From Pseudomonadota bacterium (GTDB lineage Bacteria; Pseudomonadota; Alphaproteobacteria; Rhizobiales; Beijerinckiaceae): DNA of 64,000 nucleotides. The DNA is taken from assembly GCA_021781815.1 (NCBI GenBank), contig JAJXWB010000003.1, forward strand, positions 62,001 through 126,000, in the 5' to 3' direction. Below are positions 24,866-34,702 of the stretch, piece after piece. The notes beneath the pieces were generated by a model that was not told where the DNA came from, ran no database searches, and saw nothing but the letters and a program-made list of their open reading frames with translations. How positions within the stretch are numbered: the stretch's first letter is position 1; each line of letters begins with the position of its first letter. Made by a program: the position numbers and the translations under genes.

Positions 24866-27183
24866 GATCTGGCCTTCTTCTGTGCAAGTTTCACCTTGCG
24901 CTGATGCTGAACGATCGCTTCCAGAACCCGATCCGGCGTCGCGGGAATTTCATCGAGTTCGACGCCGATGGCATTGACGATGGCGTTGACCATGGCCGGC
25001 GGGAAGCCGGCGAGCGCGCCTTCGCTCGCTTCCTTCGCCCCGAACGGACCGTTCGGATCGTTGCTCTCGACGATAAAGGCCTCGATGTGCGGAGATTCCA
25101 CAATCGTCGGCATCTTGTAGTCGAGAAAGCTGGCGTGGGCCGGGAGACCGTCGAGGTAGCGCGTCTCCTCGCACAGCGCCTGTCCCATGCCCATCCAGAC
25201 CTGCCCCTCGATCTGCCCCTTGACGGCGAGCGGATTGATCGCGTGACCGCAGTCGAGCGCAACCCAGACCTTGTCGATTGTCACCATTCCCGTCGCTTCG
25301 TCGACGCTCGTCTCCACGACCTGAGCGCCGTAACTGAACCCCATGGTCGAGCCTACCGCGCCGCCGCGATGCTTGCCGCCCTGGAATTCCACCGGGCAGG
25401 TAAACGATCCCTTGACCGAGATCGCGCCTTCGTCGACGAGCGCTGCGGCGACGACCTCCTTGAACGAAAGCATCGCCTGGCCGCCGCGACCGACCCTGAA
25501 AATTCCGCCTGCGCAATCGATTTCGTCGGGATGCGCTTCAAGCTTCTTGGCGGCGGCCGCGATCAGAATTTTCTTGAGGTTTTTCGCGGCGTCGATGGCG
25601 GCGTTGCCGACCATGAAGGTGATCCGCGAGGAATAGGCGCCGTTGTCTTTCGGCGTGACGGCGGTGTCGCTGGAAATAACGCGGATGCGGTCGATGCCGA
25701 CCTCCAGCGTCTCGGCGACGGCAATGGCGACCATGGTCGAAGAACCCTGACCGATGTCCGCGGCGCCGGTCAGCGCTGTCACGCCGCCATCGTGATCGAG
25801 TTTCAGGTGGATGACGGCATGCGGCTCGCCGGTGAAGTGGATCGGCTTCGCTGAACCGCTCACGTAATGTGAACAGGACATGCCCAGACCCTTGCCCGGA
25901 GGCATGCGGCCGATGCGCTCCTTCCAGCCGCTCGCCTGCTCGACGACGTCGAGACACTCGGCAAGACCGTAGCTTTGCACCATCAGCCCGTTCATCGTCT
26001 GCATCGGCGCGTGCAACAGATTGGCGCGACGAACGGCGAACGGGTCGAGTCCGAGTTCGCGCGCCATGCGATCAACCAACGTCTCGAATGCGTGGCGGGT
26101 GTTGACGCCGCCATGCCCTCGCATTGCGCCGCAAGGCGGAAGGTTGGCGTAGACTCGATAGCCGTCGTATTTTACGGCCGGAATATCGTAAAGACCCTGG
26201 AGCAAGGCGCCCGCGTACAGAATGGTCACGACCCCATAGCCGGCGTAAGCGCCGCCGCGCTGCGTCACCTCGCAGGCGCACGCGGTGAAGCGACCGTCCT
26301 TCTTCATGCCCAGTTTCAACACGACGTCGGTCTGCGGACGCGCGCGATGCGTGATAAATGTCTCCTCGCGCGTCAATTGCATGAAAACCCGGCCGCCAGC
26401 AGCGCGCGCCAGCAGCGCGGTAACGATCTCGAAGTTCAGCACCTCGACGCGTGCGCCGAAGCCGCCGCCAACGAAAGGCTTGATCACGCGGATCTGCGAT
26501 TCGTCCATATCGAGGCAACGCGCAAGCATCAGATGCAGGTAATAGACGACCTGCGAGACGTCCTGAACGGTCAGACGTCCCGTCACGGGATCAAAATCCG
26601 CAAGACAGGCGTGCGGCTCGATCTGCGCATGATTGATCTCGGCGCAGGAGACACGATGCTCGCGCACGAGATCGGCAGCGGCGAATCCGGCTTCTATGTC
26701 GCCGAAGTCGTGGTGGACCTCGCGCTCGACATTTCCGGGCTTGTTGGCATGCAGCAGAACGGCATCTGGCGCGCGTGCATCCTTCGATATGAAATAGGCG
26801 GGCAGCGCGCGAAATTCGACATCGATAAGGTCGAGTGCGCGCTGAGCGGTTTCTTCATCAACCGCCGCGACCGCAGCGATCGGCTCGCCGCAATAGCGCA
26901 CGCGGTCGCGCGCCATCGGATATTCGTTCATCGCTATCGGCAGAACACCGTATGTCTTGTCGCAATCAGCGCCAGTAACGATTGCGATGACGCCATCGAG
27001 CGCGCGCGCCCTCGCGGTGTCGATGCGGACGATCTCTCCATGCGCGATCGGGGAGCGTAATATGCGCCCGACGAGCGCGCCGGCGCGATCGAGATCCGCC
27101 GTATAGCGGGCGCGGCCAAGAACCTTGTCTATGCCGTCAATGAGCGGAACGCCCGGACGCGAACTTGCGAAGGCCGCGGTCAT
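24862..27183 (-). CDS. hcrA: 4-hydroxybenzoyl-CoA reductase, molybdopterin catalytic subunit
   Basis: 773 aa molybdenum-cofactor subunit of the xanthine oxidase family, which reductively removes the 4-hydroxyl group to give benzoyl-CoA. It has the small N-terminal a/b hammerhead domain (GRARYTADLDRAGALVGRIL) and molybdopterin contacts GGGFGARVE and GAMRGHGGVNT. It also has GQGSSTMVAIAVAETLEV and the C-terminal GPFGAKEASEGALAG, where Glu is the usual active-site residue. The ATG at 27183 overlaps the hcrC stop (ATGA). The order hcrC-hcrA-hcrB in one operon matches a three-subunit enzyme. Confidence 0.93.
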   Translation of the reverse strand: MTAAFASSRPGVPLIDGIDKVLGRARYTADLDRAGALVGRILRSPIAHGEIVRIDTARARALDGVIAIVTGADCDKTYGVLPIAMNEYPMARDRVRYCGEPIAAVAAVDEETAQRALDLIDVEFRALPAYFISKDARAPDAVLLHANKPGNVEREVHHDFGDIEAGFAAADLVREHRVSCAEINHAQIEPHACLADFDPVTGRLTVQDVSQVVYYLHLMLARCLDMDESQIRVIKPFVGGGFGARVEVLNFEIVTALLARAAGGRVFMQLTREETFITHRARPQTDVVLKLGMKKDGRFTACACEVTQRGGAYAGYGVVTILYAGALLQGLYDIPAVKYDGYRVYANLPPCGAMRGHGGVNTRHAFETLVDRMARELGLDPFAVRRANLLHAPMQTMNGLMVQSYGLAECLDVVEQASGWKERIGRMPPGKGLGMSCSHYVSGSAKPIHFTGEPHAVIHLKLDHDGGVTALTGAADIGQGSSTMVAIAVAETLEVGIDRIRVISSDTAVTPKDNGAYSSRITFMVGNAAIDAAKNLKKILIAAAAKKLEAHPDEIDCAGGIFRVGRGGQAMLSFKEVVAAALVDEGAISVKGSFTCPVEFQGGKHRGGAVGSTMGFSYGAQVVETSVDEATGMVTIDKVWVALDCGHAINPLAVKGQIEGQVWMGMGQALCEETRYLDGLPAHASFLDYKMPTIVESPHIEAFIVESNDPNGPFGAKEASEGALAGFPPAMVNAIVNAIGVELDEIPATPDRVLEAIVQHQRKVKLAQKKARS

Positions 27184-27671
27184 GGCGCAAGCCCCGCGAC
27201 CGCTTTGACGGATTCGATGATCTTCACATATCCGGTGCAGCGACAAAGATTGCCGGCCAACGCCGCGCGTATCTCGTCATCCGTCGGCGTCGGATTGCGG
27301 CGCAGCAGCGCCTCCGAAGCCATCACCATGCCCGGCGTGCAATAGCCGCATTGCGCGCCGAGCTTTTCGTGAAACGCCTGCTGCAGACGGCTCGGCCGCC
27401 CCTGCGCGGCGAGTCCCTCGATTGTCTCGACGCTGCGGCCCTCACAGCGCACGGCGAGTGTCACGCAGGCGAGAACCGGCAGGCCGTCGAGCAATACCGT
27501 GCATGCGCCGCATTCGCCGCCGTCACATCCGGTCTTGACCCCTGTCAGACCAGCTGTGTCGCGCAGATAATCGACAAGCATGCAACCATCGGCGACAGCG
27601 TCCTCGCGCCATCGTCCATTTACCTTGATCCGCAGCAGACGCTTTTTGTATTGGGCAGACGGTTCATGCAT
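27180..27671 (-). CDS. hcrC: 4-hydroxybenzoyl-CoA reductase, [2Fe-2S] subunit
   Basis: 163 aa small subunit with two [2Fe-2S] clusters. The N-terminal plant-type set is GCDGGECGACTVLLDG with a fourth Cys in VLAC. The C-terminal helical set is GAQCGYCTPGMVM with LCRCTGYVKI. It passes electrons to the molybdenum subunit. It is the first gene of the operon, and its upstream region carries two Crp/Fnr-like boxes shared with the divergent ligase gene. Confidence 0.94.
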   Translation of the reverse strand: MHEPSAQYKKRLLRIKVNGRWREDAVADGCMLVDYLRDTAGLTGVKTGCDGGECGACTVLLDGLPVLACVTLAVRCEGRSVETIEGLAAQGRPSRLQQAFHEKLGAQCGYCTPGMVMASEALLRRNPTPTDDEIRAALAGNLCRCTGYVKIIESVKAVAGLAP

Positions 27672-27719
27672 TGGCGCGCTCCCTCAAGCAGAAGATCGCC
27701 AGCAACGGGCGTGCGCGCC

Positions 27720-27733
27720 ATGACTAAAGTCAA
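27720..27733. promoter_or_regulatory. Crp/Fnr-like box 1 between hcrC and hbaA
   Basis: ATGACTAAAGTCAA has TGAC/GTCA half-sites with a four-base spacer, as in NnrR/HbaR-type boxes (TTGAC-N4-GTCAA). It lies 49 bases before the hcrC start. A near-identical second copy follows 50 bases on. Confidence 0.5.
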
Positions 27734-27769
27734 GGTAAGTCTGTTTGCGTCGCAACAACGTCCGTGCGC

Positions 27770-27783
27770 GTGACTGAAGTCAA
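27770..27783. promoter_or_regulatory. Crp/Fnr-like box 2 between hcrC and hbaA
   Basis: GTGACTGAAGTCAA repeats box 1 with changes only at the first base and one spacer base, exactly 50 bases away in the same orientation. It ends 60 bases before the hbaA ATG. The duplicated site between divergent promoters suggests one regulator, probably the Crp/Fnr protein at 23175-23885, drives both. Confidence 0.5.
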
Positions 27784-27843
27784 GAGATCGTTCCCCATCC
27801 GCCATTAAATTTCGAACATGCAGCATTGCATGCGAGGGATACC

Positions 27844-30697
<2,854 letters not shown>

Positions 30698-30718
30698 ACG
30701 CCTGAAGGCCACGCGCGG

Positions 30719-31699
30719 TCAGGAGGCGATCCGGTCGGACGGGTCCGGATTGGCCGACTTGCCTGCGGCATCGACTCCCACGCCGCCAAAGCGCGCGTGG
30801 TAGCTTTCGTCTGCCGGCGGCAGCGATCCGTCCGCCGTTTCGAGCGTCGCCATGAGGTGACGCTCGGTCCCCGTCCAGCACATGCGGTAAATGTCGCGGC
30901 AGAGTGCGCGCGCGATATCGCCGGGCCATTCCGCGGGCAGCAATTGCCGCGCCAGCATCGGATCGCGCAGTTGCACCCGCCGGAACTCATGCATCAACAG
31001 CGTCCGGATGACAAAGCATTGCTCGGGATCGACGCTCGACGCGCTCCGCAACGCGCGCGCGACGCCCCGGAACCTGTCCGTGAAGTCAAGATATTCGGCG
31101 GCGACCTTGCCGAGGCTCCAGCACTGCTCGACGAGTTCCTTCAACGGGCGGGCCGACAGCGCGCCGAGCGTCTGCGCCCTGAGCACGACCACCTTGTCGT
31201 GTGCGCCGGCGCTTTGCAGGATTTCCAGCAGGGCGTCGCTCTGCGCCGACGGGCGCGCCAGAACGCCAGGCGCGATCGAGCCATAGCCTTCCCATAGCAA
31301 TTCCTTCCGCAAGGCGTCGCGCGCAGCGGTCGTCATGCTTTCGCCCGGCAGGAAGACAACCTGCCAGTCGCCGTCCCAGGGAACGCGCGCGTCTTCGTAG
31401 ATGCGCAGGAATGCATGTTCGAATCGCCGTCGGCCGGCGGGCGTGAGAGAATAATAGCTGCGACGGCCAATCTGTTCGGATACGAGCCATTTTTCGCGCG
31501 ACAGCCGGAACACGGACGTGCGGACCATGCGGGGATTGAGGCCCAGTGGCTCGACCAGCCGGATGAATCCGCCGAGCCAAACCGTGCCGCCATGCGGCGC
31601 GATCATATCGCCGTATATCGTTATGATCAGCGAATTGGCGCGCAGCGGCCGCTCAGCAAGCTGCTTCTCGATCCACTGCCCAAGCGCCCGGCTTTTCAT
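30719..31699 (-). CDS. paaX: PaaX-family transcriptional regulator
   Basis: 326 aa regulator of the PaaX family, whose studied members repress phenylacetate genes and respond to phenylacetyl-CoA. The N-terminal winged helix begins LRANSLIITIYGDMIAPHGG and continues LGLNPRMVRTSVFRLSREKW. The PaaX central and C-terminal domains follow (YSLTPAGRRRFEHAFLRIYE, then RAQTLGALS). It is at the end of the pad-paaK gene string on the same strand, 49 bases after paaK by way of a converging layout with pobA on the other side. It lacks any of the aerobic paaABCDE genes nearby. Confidence 0.9.
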   Translation of the reverse strand: MKSRALGQWIEKQLAERPLRANSLIITIYGDMIAPHGGTVWLGGFIRLVEPLGLNPRMVRTSVFRLSREKWLVSEQIGRRSYYSLTPAGRRRFEHAFLRIYEDARVPWDGDWQVVFLPGESMTTAARDALRKELLWEGYGSIAPGVLARPSAQSDALLEILQSAGAHDKVVVLRAQTLGALSARPLKELVEQCWSLGKVAAEYLDFTDRFRGVARALRSASSVDPEQCFVIRTLLMHEFRRVQLRDPMLARQLLPAEWPGDIARALCRDIYRMCWTGTERHLMATLETADGSLPPADESYHARFGGVGVDAAGKSANPDPSDRIAS

Positions 31700-31748
31700 C
31701 GTCGCGCCAGCCCTGTCGTCAAATCGTTCGACGACGCTTCATCCTCAC

Positions 31749-33065
31749 TCATTTTGTCCGCTTGTCGATGACGCGCCGCGCCTTGCCGACGATGGTGCGC
31801 TCGACCTTTTCGGGATCGACGACATGAATTCGCGCGCTAACGCCGACCAGCGCCTTGATGTGATGCGACACGTCGCGGCCGATCTCGTCGCGCCGTTCAT
31901 CGGCGATCCCTGGCGCGCGATCGGGATGCAGTTCGACGAAGACGTCGAGTTCATCGAGATTGTGCTCGCGCGTCACCACGATCTGATATTGCGCGCACAG
32001 ATTCGAATTCCTGAGCAGAATCTCCTCGATCTGCGTCGGAAACAGGTTGACGCCGCGAATGATCAGCATGTCGTCGGAGCGGCCGGTGATCTTGCCCATA
32101 CGGCGCATGGTACGCGCCGTGCCTGGCATGAGGCGCGTCAGGTCGCGGGTCCGGTAGCGGATGATTGGCAGCGCCTCCTTGGTCAGGGAGGTGAAGACCA
32201 GTTCGCCTTCGGCGCCGTCCGGCAGAACCTCGCCGGTCGCGGGGTCGACAATCTCCGGATAGAAATGGTCTTCCCAGATATGCGGCCCATCTTTCGCTTC
32301 GACACATTCGCAGGCGACGCCCGGCCCCATGACTTCCGACAGACCATAGATGTCGATCGCGTCGATACCGAGCCGCGCTTCGATCTCCCTGCGCATCTCG
32401 TTGGTCCAGGGCTCGGCGCCGAACATGCCGATCCGCAGGCTGGTCTTGTTCGGCTGCACGCCCTGGCGCTGCAATTCGTCGGCGATCGTCAACGCATAGG
32501 ACGGTGTGCTCATGAGCACTGTCGGCCGGAAATCCTGAATGATCTGCGCCTGCTTTTCGGTCTGCCCTCCGGACATCGGGATGACCGCCGCGCCGAGCCG
32601 CTCGCCGCCGTAATGCGCGCCGAGCCCGCCGGTGAACAGGCCGTATCCATAGGAATTGAGAACGATGTCGTCCGCCGTCGCCCCCGCTGCGCGCATCGAG
32701 CGCGCCATCAGATCCGCCCAGGTCGAAATGTCTTTCTGCGTATAGCCAACCACCGTAGGTTTGCCAGTCGTGCCCGACGAGGCATGCACGCGCACAACAT
32801 CGCGCATCGGCGTCGCAAACAGGCCATAGGGATATGTCTCGCGCAGGTCAGCCTTGCTCGTGAACGGAAATTTGGCCAGATCGGCAAGTTGCTTCACCTG
32901 ATCCGGATGGACGCCGGCGGCGTCTAATTTCTTTCGATAGTGAGGAACATTGTCGTAGGCGTGCCTGAGCGACCATTTCAGCCGCTGCAATTGCAGAGCC
33001 TGCAACTCGTCATGGCTCGCGGTCTCGATCGACTCGAGACCCGGCGTTTTCGCCCTCATGTTCAT
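31749..33065 (-). CDS. paaK: Phenylacetate-CoA ligase
   Basis: AMP-forming ligase of 438 aa that activates phenylacetate to phenylacetyl-CoA. The family start is visible (SLRHAYDNVPHYRKKLDAAG), as are the phosphate loop VHASSGTTGKPTVVGYT, the IYGLSEVMGPGVACEC motif and the C-terminal ARRVIDKRTK. Compared with other acyl-CoA ligases the short N-terminal domain is typical of PaaK. It lies 90 bases after padD on the same strand, linking phenylacetate activation with its anaerobic oxidation. Confidence 0.94.
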   Translation of the reverse strand: MNMRAKTPGLESIETASHDELQALQLQRLKWSLRHAYDNVPHYRKKLDAAGVHPDQVKQLADLAKFPFTSKADLRETYPYGLFATPMRDVVRVHASSGTTGKPTVVGYTQKDISTWADLMARSMRAAGATADDIVLNSYGYGLFTGGLGAHYGGERLGAAVIPMSGGQTEKQAQIIQDFRPTVLMSTPSYALTIADELQRQGVQPNKTSLRIGMFGAEPWTNEMRREIEARLGIDAIDIYGLSEVMGPGVACECVEAKDGPHIWEDHFYPEIVDPATGEVLPDGAEGELVFTSLTKEALPIIRYRTRDLTRLMPGTARTMRRMGKITGRSDDMLIIRGVNLFPTQIEEILLRNSNLCAQYQIVVTREHNLDELDVFVELHPDRAPGIADERRDEIGRDVSHHIKALVGVSARIHVVDPEKVERTIVGKARRVIDKRTK

Positions 33066-33155
33066 ATGTCCCTCCCGTGCGCGCTTCTTTGTTCCGGTCG
33101 CCCGGCCGCTTCGCGATCTATCGCGGAATTTCCTCCGCTGGTATTTGATCTGGGT

Positions 33156-34052
33156 CTATCGTCCCTGCCCTTGCCGCCAGCCAGGCTGTACGCCAACTCC
33201 CGGCGCGCCCCGGCCCCGCGAGGGCGTGCGAGGAAGCGCGAATCCTTGGGTGAACGCCGCACGGCAAACGAGCGTGTATTTGAACAGAGCGCCGGCAAGG
33301 ACCGCCAGCCCGGCGCCCGCCGCGACCAGCGCCGGCAGGCTTGCATAGGCGCCGGCGATCGCCAGCACAGCGGCGCTCGCATGGCCGATCAGGACGAAAC
33401 GGAATTCGAATTCATCAAGACTCCTCAGCGTCCCGTCCGGCGCGCCCGTCCGGCGCAGATCGCCGCGATAATAGCGCCAGACCAGAAAGCGAACGGCGAC
33501 AAGCGCCGCAAGCGGATAAGCGAGAGAAAGCAACGACGGCCAGACAGGGGCGGCCAGACAAAGTATTCCGAAGCCTTCGGTCAGGCCTGTCGCCACGATC
33601 AGCGCGACGCAGGACCAGCGCCGCCAGGCGGGAATGCCGATGTTGGCCTTGAGGATTCGGCCCTGTGCGTAGACGAAAGCAAGGCCGAGCAAACCGGCCA
33701 CGTAGAGCGCCGGGGCCGATTGCCAGAAAAATGCGAGCGCGCCGCTCAGAAATATCGGCGGCGCGAGAAGAGCTTCGCGCGTCATCCAGGATGTCGATGG
33801 ACGACGGAACACCCAAAGCGCCCGCCATGGCCGGCCGATCTTCAGCCACACCGAAAACAGCCCGGCGCCGACAAGCGCGAGGCCGAGCGCAACGGGCGCG
33901 CGCAGATCCACGCCGAGCGGCTGCGCGCATGCGGTCGCGGCCAGAAGTCCGCCGCCGGCCCCGCCGAAGATGAAGTTGAGCGCGCCGCGAATGTCCCAGT
34001 CCATTTGCCGGCGCGGCGGCACGCGGTCGACGATCTCGCGCTGCGCTCTCAT
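33156..34052 (-). CDS. padD: Phenylacetyl-CoA:acceptor oxidoreductase, membrane anchor subunit
   Basis: 298 aa NrfD/DmsC-like membrane protein with about eight hydrophobic segments (for example NFIFGGAGGGLLAATACAQP, then LGLALVGAGLFSVWLKIGRP). It anchors the PadBC complex and passes electrons to quinone. The C-terminal tail is basic and proline-rich (ALPRTPSRGRGAPGVGVQPG), longer than needed for the last helix. The start overlaps the padC stop (ATGA). Confidence 0.85.
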   Translation of the reverse strand: MRAQREIVDRVPPRRQMDWDIRGALNFIFGGAGGGLLAATACAQPLGVDLRAPVALGLALVGAGLFSVWLKIGRPWRALWVFRRPSTSWMTREALLAPPIFLSGALAFFWQSAPALYVAGLLGLAFVYAQGRILKANIGIPAWRRWSCVALIVATGLTEGFGILCLAAPVWPSLLSLAYPLAALVAVRFLVWRYYRGDLRRTGAPDGTLRSLDEFEFRFVLIGHASAAVLAIAGAYASLPALVAAGAGLAVLAGALFKYTLVCRAAFTQGFALPRTPSRGRGAPGVGVQPGWRQGQGR

Positions 34053-34702
34053 TGGTCGCCTCCGTCCCAGATGTAGTAGACGGACGGATCCGTGCCCAAC
34101 TCCTCATGCATTCGGAAACTTTCAGTGTCCGCAAGCAATCTGGAGATATTGCTGTTGGCGTCGTTGACATCGCCGAAGTGCATGGCGCCGGAGATGCAGG
34201 AATTGACGCAGGCCGGCGTTACCTCCGGATCGACGCCGGGGATCTGTCCGGTGATCGCCGCCTGATCGATGCGCTCCTTGCAGAACGTGCATTTGGTCGC
34301 AACGCCGAGACGGCCTGCGTCGAAGCGCGCGGTTTCAGACTTCATGGGCTCGCCGTAGGCATAATGCGGCAGATGTTCGATCGATCGGGCGTCATAGGGA
34401 CATGCCATCACGCAATTGGCGCAGCCGATGCAAATGTCGTAATCGATGGTGACGAGTCCATCCTCTCTCTGCTTCGTCGCCGTTGTCGGGCAGACGTGCA
34501 TGCACGGCGGGTTGGCGCAGTGCATGCAGGCGACCGGCATGAACGTGCGGCGCACGTCGGGGAATTCTCCGGTTTCGAGATCAAGCACACGCCGCCATTG
34601 CACGCCTGGCGGCGTTGCGTTTGCGCTCTTGCATGCCGCAGTGCAGGTCTGACATCCGACACAGCGCCGCAGATCGATCGCCATCGCATAGCGCTTGTTC
34701 AT
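34049..34702 (-). CDS. padC: Phenylacetyl-CoA:acceptor oxidoreductase, Fe-S subunit
   Basis: 217 aa DmsB/NrfC-like protein with four ferredoxin-type [4Fe-4S] sites. The cysteine sets are RRCVGCQTCTAACKSANA, ACMHCANPPCMHVCPT, CIGCANCVMACPYDA and the pair CTFCKERI with TPACVNSCISGA. It relays electrons between PadB and PadD. The ATG at 34702 overlaps the padB stop. It has no twin-arginine signal, consistent with a cytoplasmic-facing complex using a cytoplasmic CoA ester. Confidence 0.93.
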   Translation of the reverse strand: MNKRYAMAIDLRRCVGCQTCTAACKSANATPPGVQWRRVLDLETGEFPDVRRTFMPVACMHCANPPCMHVCPTTATKQREDGLVTIDYDICIGCANCVMACPYDARSIEHLPHYAYGEPMKSETARFDAGRLGVATKCTFCKERIDQAAITGQIPGVDPEVTPACVNSCISGAMHFGDVNDANSNISRLLADTESFRMHEELGTDPSVYYIWDGGDQ

